Assembly (NCBI GenBank): GCA_023386235.1 | Contig: JAEWKC010000027.1 | Location: 1 to 29,434, forward strand | DNA length: 29,434 nucleotides | From: Bacteroidota bacterium | GTDB lineage: Bacteria > Bacteroidota > Bacteroidia > Chitinophagales > Chitinophagaceae | Direction: 5' to 3' | Shown here: positions 1 to 7,413 of the stretch, in pieces | Layout of the letters: each line of letters opens with the position of its first letter | Position numbering within the stretch: the first letter of the stretch is position 1 | Program-made: the position numbers and the translations under genes | The notes under the pieces: model-generated | Database searches by the model: none | Told to the model about the DNA's origin: nothing | The model's input: only the letters and a program-made list of their open reading frames with translations

Positions 1-165
1 GGAAACAATACCTACAAAGCCGTACAAAGGGAGTCCGGCGGGTTGGCGATAGGTCCGGTTTTGCAAGGACTCAAAAAACCAGTGAACGACCTTAGCCGCG
101 GCGCTACCATACCCGATATTTACAATACCGTTATCATCACAGCTATTCAGGCAGAAAACAATTAA
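1..165 (+). CDS. pta: Phosphate acetyltransferase, C-terminal end (partial)
   Basis: This is an open frame running in from the left edge. It encodes the last 54 residues, starting GNNTYKAVQRESGG and containing GPVLQGLKKPVNDLSRG, before a TAA stop. That ending is characteristic of phosphotransacetylase, which makes acetyl phosphate from acetyl-CoA and phosphate. It lies 70 bases before ackA on the same strand, the classic pta-ackA arrangement, so the two probably form one operon. A weak 5-bp hairpin (174-178 with 188-192) sits between them without a clear T-run. The start and most of the enzyme are outside the window, so total length and any N-terminal domains cannot be judged. Confidence 0.9.
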   Translation, partial: GNNTYKAVQRESGGLAIGPVLQGLKKPVNDLSRGATIPDIYNTVIITAIQAENN

Positions 166-235
166 TCACAGCCCCCTCCAAAAGAGAGAGGGCCGGCTAT
201 TAAATTTTATATTTTAAGAAAAATCACAAAAATAA

Positions 236-1441
236 ATGGACATTTTAGTTATCAACTCAGGAAGCTCTTCTATTAAATATCAATTGCTGAATACCGACAC
301 AAAGAAAGCCGTGGCCGTAGGACTTGTGGAAAGAATCGGCATAGATGGCGGAAACATTAAGCATACGGCCATTATCAACGGAGAAGAAAAAGTAAAAAGA
401 ATAGAACAAGATCTTCCTAACCACGAAGATGCCATGAAAATGGTTGCGGAGTTGTTAACTGATAAGGAAGTGGGCGTTATTCATAATCCGGAAGAGATTC
501 TGGCAGTGGGCCACAGGGTAGTACATGGTGGTGAATCTTTGGTAAAAACAGAACTGGTTACCGATGACATCATTAAAAAAATAGAAGAAACCGTTCCGCT
601 TTCTCCTTTGCACAATCCCGGGCACTTGGCGGGTATAAAAGTGGGAAGAAAAATATTTTCTGCCGCCAAACATTTCGTGGTTTTAGATACCGCGTTCCAC
701 CAAACAATGCCACCGAAAGCTTACAGGTTTGCCATTCCCGAAAAATATTACAAAGAACACCATCTGAGAGTGTACGGATTTCATGGCACCAGCCACAAAT
801 ATGTATACAATACGGCTAAGGAATACTTACAGAAAGATGATCTGAAGGCCATTACCATCCATCTGGGAAACGGCTCCAGCATGTCGGCCGTAAACAGCGA
901 AGGCCATTGCGTAGATACTTCTATGGGCCTAACGCCGCTGGACGGATTGATGATGGGAACCAGAACCGGCAATATTGATGCCTCGGTGGTTTTTTACTTG
1001 GGCGATGTGATGGGCATGAGCTTTGAAGAAATTAAAACCCTTTTCAATAAGCAAAGCGGTATGCTGGCCATTGCCGGCAGCAGCGATGCGAGAGACGTAA
1101 CCGCCCTGCTGGAAAATGGCGACAAGAACGCGCAGCTTTGTTACGATATGTATGCCTACAGGATTAAAAAATTCATCGGTTCCTACACCGCTGTATTAAA
1201 TGGTGCAGACGCGCTGATCTTTACCGCCGGGCTGGGCGAACACGATGCCCTGATGCGTTCTATGGCATGCAAAGACCTGTCTTATTTAGGCATAGAGCTG
1301 GATGAAGAAAAAAACATCTCGCTGAATCATGCTAAAGAAATAGTAGAAATTCAATCGGAGAACAGTAAAGTAAAAATTTTGATCGTACCCACCAACGAAG
1401 AGCTGCAAATAGCCAGAGAAGTGTACGCGCTCATGAATTAA
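236..1441 (+). CDS. ackA: Acetate kinase
   Basis: The 401-residue product has the usual length for acetate kinase, which interconverts acetyl phosphate plus ADP with acetate plus ATP in the cytosol. Visible family signatures are the N-terminal phosphate-loop region VINSGSSSIKY (Asn7), the motif HNPGHLAGI near residue 126, VVLDTAFHQTMP around Asp151, YGFHGTSHKYV around His183, HLGNGSSMSAV near 209, and MGTRTGNID around Arg243. The C-terminal region has FTAGLGEHD and TNEELQIAREV. All expected catalytic positions appear intact. The ATG at 236 places the first beta strand directly at the N-terminus. It follows pta and presumably works with it in ATP-generating acetate formation or acetate assimilation. 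Confidence 0.97.
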   Translation: MDILVINSGSSSIKYQLLNTDTKKAVAVGLVERIGIDGGNIKHTAIINGEEKVKRIEQDLPNHEDAMKMVAELLTDKEVGVIHNPEEILAVGHRVVHGGESLVKTELVTDDIIKKIEETVPLSPLHNPGHLAGIKVGRKIFSAAKHFVVLDTAFHQTMPPKAYRFAIPEKYYKEHHLRVYGFHGTSHKYVYNTAKEYLQKDDLKAITIHLGNGSSMSAVNSEGHCVDTSMGLTPLDGLMMGTRTGNIDASVVFYLGDVMGMSFEEIKTLFNKQSGMLAIAGSSDARDVTALLENGDKNAQLCYDMYAYRIKKFIGSYTAVLNGADALIFTAGLGEHDALMRSMACKDLSYLGIELDEEKNISLNHAKEIVEIQSENSKVKILIVPTNEELQIAREVYALMN

Positions 1442-1482
1442 AAAAAATCTATAGATAATAGATTCATTTTTTCCGGTTTTTT

Positions 1483-1537
1483 AAATCTCAATCAGAATCA
1501 TATAGGTGTTGTATGCTTTTCCCCGATTGAGATTTTT
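1483..1537 (+). terminator. Inverted repeat downstream of ackA, possible terminator
   Basis: An 11-bp perfect inverted repeat (AAATCTCAATC at 1483-1493, GATTGAGATTT at 1525-1535) lies about 40 bases after the ackA stop and is followed by more T residues. The 31-base loop is long for a Rho-independent terminator, so the function is uncertain. Confidence 0.4.
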
Positions 1538-1629
1538 CGTTTTACAATAGTTTAGCGTTCCCGGTTTTTCTTTTAACTTTTAGTATACAGCATATTTTTT
1601 TATTTTTATTGAGAATAAACAAAATAAAA

Positions 1630-3216
1630 ATGCAAAGAAAACTTCTCTTTATATTAACTGCCACGGTTTCCGTCGTTTTATTTTCTTGTAAAACCAAAAC
1701 TGAAAACTCGTCAACCATTCATATCCCCAACGATGCTAATGTTGTATTTACGTTAAATACCAAAAATATTTTACAGAAGCTGGAAGAAGGGAATATTCGT
1801 CTGGAAGATGTTTTTAAAGAGCAGGGCCAGGCTTCACTGGCAGAACGGTTTGCTGCTGCAAAAAACGCGATAGACGTAAATCAGCCGGTATATTTTTTTT
1901 CCAAATCTAAAAATACAATCGCGGGAGGAGAAGTTTCTTTTTCCGGTATTGTTGCCTCGCTTAAAAACGCGTCGGCCTTCACCGATTATTTATCCAATTT
2001 TGAGCAGGGTGCAGCCATTAATAAAACCGAAAAGTTTAGCTTTGTACAGGGCACCGAAGGATTGGTTGGCTGGAATGAGCAGAGCGTGATATTTTTAACC
2101 GGTCAGGATCAACAACAACTGCTTACGCTTTTTACCATGAACCCCGAGCTATCTCTGGCTGCCAACGACGTTTTTAATAAATCTTTGCAGCCGGCAAGTG
2201 ATGCCACATTCTTTGTAAACACTGCATCTTTCTTGATGAAGCATCCCATGCTTGCGGCATCAAAGCTTTCTGTTTTAATGAAAGATACGTATACAACGGG
2301 CAATCTTAACTTTAAACAAGGTGTGGTTGATGGAAGCGTACAAACAGTATACGGACAAAGTTTTCAGCAAATGATTCAAAGCAATCCAGCTGCAGGTACA
2401 AACACAGAATTATTGAATACATATCCGGAGCAGCCGGCAGCCTTTACTACATTGTCTGTAAACCCCACGCTTTTAAAATCCTTGATAGAATATGCGGGTA
2501 TACAGGCTGTGACTGAACAATATCTTTCCGGCATGGGTATTTCTGTAGCTGACATTGTAAATGCATTAGGAGGAAATGTAAACATTGCCGCTTCATCTAT
2601 CAACCTCAATGCTGCTGCTAATGGTAAAATAAATTTCTCTTCTCTCTTCTCAGGAAATTACATCACAACTGTTGACATTCAAAACAAAGCTGTTGTTGAT
2701 AAAATTGCCTCTAATCTTTCTTCCGTAGGGTTTCTGTCTAACGCCAATGGTATTTACAGTCTTTCTATGTTTGGCGCTCCGGGTAGCAAGGGCTTCATCA
2801 AAATAGATACTTCTAAAATAATATATGCCTCTTCTACAGATTTTATTACCCGTTACGGCCTTACTTCTGCTCCCTCTGATGCGCATCAGGATGCTGTAAA
2901 GCTATTAAACGGGAAGGTCTTCGGCTTTTACATCAATGCTCAAACAGCGTTTAATCAATACGCCTCGAATAATCCATTCAAAGATTTTTATGTATATCAG
3001 GATAAACTTTCCGGGAATGCTTCAAAAGGAGAACTCGCGCTACGATTGAACAATCCTTCAGAAAACAGCCTGGCAGCGTTGATAAACTTTTTAAGATCGT
3101 TTTCTAAAGCTGCTGCTCCAACCGTCATAGCAGATACTACAATCAATATAAATACAGGGATTCCTTCAGAAGACGTGATTGCAGACACCCATGCTTTAAG
3201 AGGATTGAAGCCGTAG
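1630..3216 (+). CDS. DUF4836 family lipoprotein
   Basis: This 528-residue protein is predicted to be exported and lipid-anchored. The ATG at 1630 gives an N-terminus MQRKLLFIL followed by a hydrophobic stretch and the lipobox VLFSC, with the lipidated cysteine at residue 20. An upstream in-frame TTG at 1609 would only lengthen the basic n-region and is less likely. After the cysteine comes IHIPNDANVVFTLNTKNIL, which resembles the start of the DUF4836 repeats common in Bacteroidota lipoproteins. The rest is a long alpha/beta region with no catalytic motif I recognise. The gene stands alone between a possible terminator and the trmB promoter. Family assignment comes from recall of the motif; no function is known. 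Confidence 0.75.
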   Translation: MQRKLLFILTATVSVVLFSCKTKTENSSTIHIPNDANVVFTLNTKNILQKLEEGNIRLEDVFKEQGQASLAERFAAAKNAIDVNQPVYFFSKSKNTIAGGEVSFSGIVASLKNASAFTDYLSNFEQGAAINKTEKFSFVQGTEGLVGWNEQSVIFLTGQDQQQLLTLFTMNPELSLAANDVFNKSLQPASDATFFVNTASFLMKHPMLAASKLSVLMKDTYTTGNLNFKQGVVDGSVQTVYGQSFQQMIQSNPAAGTNTELLNTYPEQPAAFTTLSVNPTLLKSLIEYAGIQAVTEQYLSGMGISVADIVNALGGNVNIAASSINLNAAANGKINFSSLFSGNYITTVDIQNKAVVDKIASNLSSVGFLSNANGIYSLSMFGAPGSKGFIKIDTSKIIYASSTDFITRYGLTSAPSDAHQDAVKLLNGKVFGFYINAQTAFNQYASNNPFKDFYVYQDKLSGNASKGELALRLNNPSENSLAALINFLRSFSKAAAPTVIADTTININTGIPSEDVIADTHALRGLKP

Positions 3217-3231
3217 TTGTTGGTATTCTTT

Positions 3232-3239
3232 TATCTTTG
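3232..3239 (+). promoter_or_regulatory. -7 promoter element upstream of trmB
   Basis: TATCTTTG matches the Bacteroidota -7 consensus TAnnTTTG exactly and ends only 4 bases before the ATG at 3244. Transcription would start at or within a few bases of the start codon, implying a leaderless or nearly leaderless mRNA. I see no well-spaced -33 TTTG. Confidence 0.5.
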
Positions 3240-3243
3240 CAGA

Positions 3244-3954
3244 ATGGGACAAAAAAAGTTACAAAGATTTGCTGAGATTCTTGAATTTCCCAATGTGCTT
3301 ACTTATCCTGAGAATATGCAGGGCAAATGGAAAGAATTTTTTAAGAATGAAAACCCCGTTACCTTAGAGCTTGCTTGCGGCAAGGGAGAGTACGCCGTAG
3401 GGATGGGCCGAATGTATAGGCAGAGAAACTTTATAGGAATAGATCTAAAGGGAAACAGAATTTGGGTGGGCGCCAGAGCCGCGCAGGAAGAGGGTTTGAG
3501 CAACGTTGCTTTCATCCGCTCTCACATAGACAAGGTAGATAATTATTTTGCAGAGAATGAAGTAGCAAAAATCTGGATAACATTTCCTGACCCACAATTG
3601 CGCAATTCAAAAATGAAAAAGCGTTTGACGCATCCCCGATACCTTAGGCTTTACCAAAAATTTTTACAGCCAAACGGCGTCATTCACCTGAAAACAGATA
3701 GCCCTAACCTGTATCATTTTACAAAAATGGTGACAGAACTGTATGATCTTACCTGTATAGAAGATAACGATAATGTATATGCCGGAGCGCATACGCATCC
3801 TGATTTAAACATTAAAACGCATTATGAAAAGATGGATATTGCCGGTAAAAATAAGGTCCATTATCTTGCTTTTAAATTAGATAATTACCTCCGGGTTGAA
3901 TTAGACGATGTTTTAAAAAATAAATTCATAGAAGAAAACCAACACACCAGTTAA
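3244..3954 (+). CDS. trmB: tRNA (guanine-N7-)-methyltransferase
   Basis: The product methylates N7 of G46 in the tRNA variable loop using S-adenosylmethionine. The 236-residue protein shows the SAM-binding motif LELACGKGEY, then NFIGIDLKGNRIW, and the TrmB motif IWITFPDPQ followed by basic residues, with HLKTDS further on. The ATG at 3244 is chosen because it gives MGQKKLQRF, a typical TrmB N-terminus, and lies just after a TAnnTTTG element. The open frame extends to a TTG at 3217, but that would include the promoter. It overlaps the next gene by one base (TAATG), so it is translationally coupled to the ATL gene. Confidence 0.93.
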   Translation: MGQKKLQRFAEILEFPNVLTYPENMQGKWKEFFKNENPVTLELACGKGEYAVGMGRMYRQRNFIGIDLKGNRIWVGARAAQEEGLSNVAFIRSHIDKVDNYFAENEVAKIWITFPDPQLRNSKMKKRLTHPRYLRLYQKFLQPNGVIHLKTDSPNLYHFTKMVTELYDLTCIEDNDNVYAGAHTHPDLNIKTHYEKMDIAGKNKVHYLAFKLDNYLRVELDDVLKNKFIEENQHTS

Positions 3955-4295
3955 TGAAGCAGCCCGACAAAAAAAACTCTTTTTTTGAAGATGTCTGGGA
4001 AGTAGCCAGGCTCATCCCAAAAGGAAGAGTTACCAGCTACGGCGCTATAGCAAGATACCTGGGTGCGGCATCATCCGCGCGCATGGTAGGCTGGGCTATG
4101 AGTGCGGCATCTGCTCATGCAGAAGTGCCGGCACACAGGGTAGTTAACCGATCGGGGTTTCTTTCCGGCAAGGCACATTTTTCTCCCCCGAAAAAAATGG
4201 CTCAGCTATTGAAAAAAGAAGGCATTGAGGTGGCAGATGATTTTGTTGTAAACTTCAAGGATATATTTTGGAACCCTAACACAGAACTTTTGTAA
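3954..4295 (+). CDS. Alkyltransferase-like protein (MGMT family without the catalytic cysteine)
   Basis: This 113-residue protein is a single DNA-binding domain of the O6-methylguanine-DNA methyltransferase fold. It has RVTSYGAIARYLG (Tyr29, the residue that helps flip the nucleotide) and SARMVGWAMS (Arg43, the likely arginine finger). The active-site motif PCHR is replaced by PAHR at residues 59-62, so the alkyl-accepting cysteine is alanine. That substitution defines alkyltransferase-like (ATL) proteins, which bind O6-alkylguanine tightly and flag it for nucleotide excision repair instead of reversing it. The start codon overlaps the trmB stop by one base. A true methyltransferase-type protein with PCHR is encoded elsewhere in this window, at 21572-22414. 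Confidence 0.9.
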   Translation: MKQPDKKNSFFEDVWEVARLIPKGRVTSYGAIARYLGAASSARMVGWAMSAASAHAEVPAHRVVNRSGFLSGKAHFSPPKKMAQLLKKEGIEVADDFVVNFKDIFWNPNTELL

Positions 4296-4306
4296 ATAAT
4301 AATGAT

Positions 4307-5092
4307 ATGTCTGATCTTACCATTACCACTATACAATCTAACATACATTGGGAAGATGTAAATGCAAACCTAAAAATGTTGGAAGAAAAAATTTTTTCTA
4401 TTCAGGAAAAAACCGAAGTTATAATTTTACCTGAAATGTTTTCTACAGGGTTCTCCAATAATACTACATTGGCCGAAAGCATGAATGGCACTACTTTACA
4501 GTGGATGCTTGATATTGCTGCAAGAAAAAAAATAGTATTGATAGGCAGTGTGATGATAAAAGAAAACGACCACTTTTACAATCGCTGCTTTTGTGTATTG
4601 CCCAACGGACAATTTGGAAAATACGATAAAAGACATCTTTTTCCTTTATCAAAAGAAAATGAACACTTTGAGCCAGGAAACAAACGCCTGATTTGTTCTG
4701 TAAAAGGCTGGAAGCTGCATATTCAAATTTGTTACGATCTGCGTTTCCCGGTATGGGCAAGGCAACAGCCCGGCAACGACCACCCTGAATACGACGTTTT
4801 TATTAATATAGCCAACTGGCCGTCAAAAAGAATTGCCCACTGGAAAACGCTTCTGCAGGCCAGAGCCATAGAAAACCAATGTTATACCATAGGGGTGAAC
4901 CGTGTAGGAACAGACGGTTACAAAACAATTTACAACGGAAATACTTCTATATACAGCCCTCTGGGAGAAGTTATTTACCAGAAAGAAAAAGAGGAAGCCG
5001 TTTTTACAACCACCTTCACCAAAAAAGATCTGGAGAACGTAAGAACATCTCTTCCATACTTACAAGACGCTGATGAGTTTTCTATTCATTAA
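4307..5092 (+). CDS. Omega-amidase of the nitrilase superfamily (YafV/Nit2-like)
   Basis: The 261-residue protein carries the complete Glu-Lys-Cys triad of carbon-nitrogen hydrolases: Glu43 in LPEMFSTGF, Lys108 in YDKRHLF and Cys142 in ICYDLRFP. The sequence following each residue, and the lack of extra domains, resemble the YafV/Nit2 branch, which hydrolyses 2-oxoglutaramate or 2-oxosuccinamate to 2-oxoacids and ammonia after glutamine or methionine transamination. It starts 11 bases after the ATL gene and is probably in the same transcript as trmB. Its 3' end overlaps the convergent ridA by 11 bases. The substrate is inferred from family resemblance; other amidase activities are possible. 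Confidence 0.85.
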   Translation: MSDLTITTIQSNIHWEDVNANLKMLEEKIFSIQEKTEVIILPEMFSTGFSNNTTLAESMNGTTLQWMLDIAARKKIVLIGSVMIKENDHFYNRCFCVLPNGQFGKYDKRHLFPLSKENEHFEPGNKRLICSVKGWKLHIQICYDLRFPVWARQQPGNDHPEYDVFINIANWPSKRIAHWKTLLQARAIENQCYTIGVNRVGTDGYKTIYNGNTSIYSPLGEVIYQKEKEEAVFTTTFTKKDLENVRTSLPYLQDADEFSIH

Positions 5093-5468
5093 AAACGGCG
5101 ATAACGCTTATTTCCACGTTTACATTTTTGGGTAATGTCTGTACGGCAACGGTTTCTCTTGCCGGCGCACGCTCTTCCGAAAAATAGCTTCCGTACACCT
5201 TGTTTACTTCGGCAAATAATCCCATATCATTTAAAAATATAGTGGCCTTTACTACATTATCAAAACCCAATCCGGCTTCTTCGAGTATTGCCTTAATATT
5301 TTCCATTACCTGCGTGGTTTCCGTAACCGTATTGCCCATTTTTAAATCGCCGGTTTCCGGATCAATAGGTATTTGACCGCTGACAAACAAAAATCCGTTT
5401 GCCTTTACTGATTGGTTATAAGGGCCTATAGGAGCCGGAGCCTTAGAGGTGTTTATAATAGTTTTCAT
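5082..5468 (-). CDS. ridA: RidA family 2-iminobutanoate/2-iminopropanoate deaminase
   Basis: The 128-residue length and sequence match RidA (YjgF/YER057c/UK114), a trimeric enzyme that hydrolyses reactive enamine/imine intermediates released by PLP enzymes such as threonine dehydratase. Key residues are present: IGPYNQSV near the N-terminus, LFVSGQIPIDPETG, Arg104 in the motif APARETVAV, and Glu119 in VEISVIAV. Presence of the arginine and glutamate supports an active deaminase rather than an inactive Rid subfamily member. The gene converges on the omega-amidase gene with an 11-base overlap. A TAnnTTTG element lies 18 bases upstream of its ATG on the minus strand. Confidence 0.93.
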   Translation of the reverse strand: MKTIINTSKAPAPIGPYNQSVKANGFLFVSGQIPIDPETGDLKMGNTVTETTQVMENIKAILEEAGLGFDNVVKATIFLNDMGLFAEVNKVYGSYFSEERAPARETVAVQTLPKNVNVEISVIAVFNE

Positions 5469-5485
5469 GCTTCTTTTATTTTTCT

Positions 5486-5493
5486 CAAATATA
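5486..5493 (-). promoter_or_regulatory. -7 promoter element of ridA
   Basis: Read on the minus strand this is TATATTTG, an exact TAnnTTTG match, 17 bases upstream of the ridA start codon. It forms a divergent pair with the tsaB element at 5543-5550. Confidence 0.5.
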
Positions 5494-5542
5494 ATAACAA
5501 ATTCTTGTAGGTGAATGTCTCATTTATAAATTTTATTCAATT

Positions 5543-5550
5543 TATATTTG
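5543..5550 (+). promoter_or_regulatory. -7 promoter element of tsaB
   Basis: TATATTTG is an exact TAnnTTTG match ending 5 bases before the ATG at 5556, so the transcript is probably leaderless. It helps choose this ATG over the upstream in-frame GTG at 5511, which would put the promoter inside the coding region. Confidence 0.5.
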
Positions 5551-5555
5551 TATTA

Positions 5556-6230
5556 ATGGCTAACATACTATCCATAGACACGGCTACAGAAGTTGCAGTA
5601 GTAGCGCTAGGAAATGAAAAGGAAACTTTATTTTTTAGAGAAAATGCCGAACAAAAAACACATGCATCCTTTGTTCAAACGGCTATTAACGATATATTAC
5701 ACGAAAGCGATATTTATTGGAACAATATTTGTGCAATAGCAGTTTCGAATGGCCCGGGTTCATATACAGGGCTTCGGGTTGGACTTTCGTCTGCAAAAGG
5801 TATAGCCTATGCTGTTGGTAAGCCTCTCATACTTCTTAATACTTTAGAAGTAATGGCGCAAAACGCTATAATACAATTGCAAGACGAAAATGCGCTCTAT
5901 TGTCCTATGATAGACGCGCGAAGAATGGAGGTTTTCACAGGCATTTATAATATATCTTTAAATAATCTATTTGTACCGGCTGCGGTCATATTAAATGATA
6001 TTTTATTTAAAGATTTTTTAAATACTAATAAAATGATTATTTTTGGAAGTGGTGCAGAAAAAAGTAAACCAATTCTACATAGTACCAATGCTTATTTCTT
6101 GAATGTAACTCAAAGAGTAGAAGGATTAAACACCCTCGCTCAAAAGCATTTTCTGATGAATAATTTCGCGGACTTAGCGTATGCAGAGCCTTTTTACCTG
6201 AAATCATTCTATACAAAACAGCAGCAATAA
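5556..6230 (+). CDS. tsaB: tRNA threonylcarbamoyladenosine biosynthesis protein TsaB
   Basis: The 224-residue product starts MANILSIDTATEVAVVALG, the ASKHA-fold N-terminus of TsaB, and contains the hallmark SNGPGSYTGLRVGLSSAKG. TsaB is the pseudo-enzyme partner of TsaD in making the universal t6A37 modification of ANN-decoding tRNAs. The later segment CPMIDARRMEVFTGIY is also typical of TsaB. The protein lacks the TsaD metal-binding histidines, as expected. The start at 5556 fits both the conserved N-terminus and the nearby promoter element. No other t6A gene is visible in the window. Confidence 0.93.
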   Translation: MANILSIDTATEVAVVALGNEKETLFFRENAEQKTHASFVQTAINDILHESDIYWNNICAIAVSNGPGSYTGLRVGLSSAKGIAYAVGKPLILLNTLEVMAQNAIIQLQDENALYCPMIDARRMEVFTGIYNISLNNLFVPAAVILNDILFKDFLNTNKMIIFGSGAEKSKPILHSTNAYFLNVTQRVEGLNTLAQKHFLMNNFADLAYAEPFYLKSFYTKQQQ

Positions 6231-6348
6231 ATTAAACGTTTAAACATTTGCAAATTTTTATATAGAAACAATTCGATTTTTGATAAAAATATAATATTTG
6301 TAATTATCTTTAACGGCTGAATATCAACAATATATAAAATATTTATTC

Positions 6349-6693
6349 ATGACATCAACAAATAATCCCATAGAGATTAAAAACAAAGAAACAGGACAGA
6401 CAATTACGGTGGATATCTTAAAATTAAAAAAAGCATCTTTAATTTTACGTGCCATTAATCACAAACTTCGTCTTCAGATTTTAAAACTAATCCAGTCAGA
6501 AGAGAAGATATCTGTTACAGAAATATACGTAAAATTGCGCCTTGAGCAGTCTGTAGTATCACAGCATCTGGCTATCTTAAGAAGAGCCGGATTTGTAACT
6601 ACCACCAGAGACGGAAAGTTTATATACTACAATATAAACCACAATCGGCTGGACTATGTAGTAAAGATAGTTGACGAGTTGCTTAAAAACTAA
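6349..6693 (+). CDS. ArsR-family winged-helix transcriptional regulator
   Basis: The 114-residue protein has an ArsR/SmtB-type winged helix: NHKLRLQILKLI, then the recognition region VTEIYVKLRLEQSVVSQHLAILRRAGFV and the wing TTRDGKFIYYNI. It contains no cysteine at all. It therefore cannot use the classical cysteine metal site or the dithiol persulfide switch of BigR/SqrR-type sulfide sensors. It sits 20 bases upstream of a tandem rhodanese gene on the same strand, so the pair is probably an operon, and autoregulation is plausible. A near-match -7 element, TATCTTTA, lies at 6305-6312. The inducer is unknown. Confidence 0.85.
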   Translation: MTSTNNPIEIKNKETGQTITVDILKLKKASLILRAINHKLRLQILKLIQSEEKISVTEIYVKLRLEQSVVSQHLAILRRAGFVTTTRDGKFIYYNINHNRLDYVVKIVDELLKN

Positions 6694-6713
6694 CTTATTA
6701 ATATTAATGTAAT

Positions 6714-7364
6714 ATGACTAAAGCCCTTTCTACAAAAGAGTTTAAAAAGGCTGCCCTCAACAAAGATACTATTGTTGTAGACACCCGAGAAAAGCTCATT
6801 TTTTCTCAGGCATTTATTCCTGGTTCGATATTTATAGGATTGGAAAATGAGAAATTTGCAGAATGGGCTAAAATGGTCATAACCCCGCATACAAATACTT
6901 TAATTGTAGCTGATATTGGAAAAGAATCGGTTGCATTGCAACAGTTGACAGACGCTGGTTTCGTGGTATCCGGATTCCTCAACGGAGGATTTGATGAATG
7001 GAAAAATGCCGGAGAGCCTGTAGATATGGTCATTGACATAGAAGCGGATGAGTTTGCTATGGATATTCCTTTTGATGAAAAAATGGTCATTCTGGACGTG
7101 CGTACAGAAGAGGAATACAATAAAGCTCACGTTACTGAGGCGGTGAGTATTCCGCTCGACCAGTTAGTAGATAGCGCCATCTCATCTAATCTGGAAGAAG
7201 AAGATAACCATTATATTTATTGCGATGGCGGGTATAGAAGCCTGATTGCCGCTTCCTTATTGAAAAAAGAAGGATTACATAACGTTAGAAATATTCTCGG
7301 AGGCTTTAGCACCATTAAAAAAGAAGAAAAAATACCAATAGAAAAAGCAGCTTCTAAAGAATAA
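6714..7364 (+). CDS. Tandem rhodanese-domain protein
   Basis: This 216-residue cytosolic protein has two rhodanese-like domains. The first (about 1-105) has TIVVDTREKLIFSQAFIPGS and GGFDEWKNAGEP, but its active-loop position reads VADIGKES and lacks cysteine, so it is probably inactive. The second (about 110-210) has VILDVRTEEEYNKAHV and the active loop YCDGGYRS with Cys170 as the likely persulfide-forming residue. This inactive-active arrangement is typical of two-domain sulfurtransferases. The architecture also resembles the rhodanese tail of persulfide dioxygenase fusions, without the metallo-beta-lactamase part. It sits directly after the ArsR-family gene, suggesting a sulfur-transfer or sulfide-stress role, which is inference. 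Confidence 0.85.
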   Translation: MTKALSTKEFKKAALNKDTIVVDTREKLIFSQAFIPGSIFIGLENEKFAEWAKMVITPHTNTLIVADIGKESVALQQLTDAGFVVSGFLNGGFDEWKNAGEPVDMVIDIEADEFAMDIPFDEKMVILDVRTEEEYNKAHVTEAVSIPLDQLVDSAISSNLEEEDNHYIYCDGGYRSLIAASLLKKEGLHNVRNILGGFSTIKKEEKIPIEKAASKE

Positions 7365-7413
7365 GCAATATAACCTTCTTTCTTATTCATTGTTTAAACA
7401 ACAACTTTTTATT

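Noticed and set aside
174..192. Small hairpin between pta and ackA
   Set aside because: The stem is only 5 bp and no T-run follows, so it is not called a terminator.
6232..6243. Palindrome TTAAACGTTTAA upstream of the ArsR-family gene
   Set aside because: It could be an operator, but it is over 60 bases upstream of the near-match -7 element and is not repeated, so I do not claim a site.
7390..7401. Palindrome TTGTTTAAACAA between the rhodanese and recN genes
   Set aside because: Short AT-rich palindromes are expected by chance in this composition and there is no T-run arrangement making a clear terminator.
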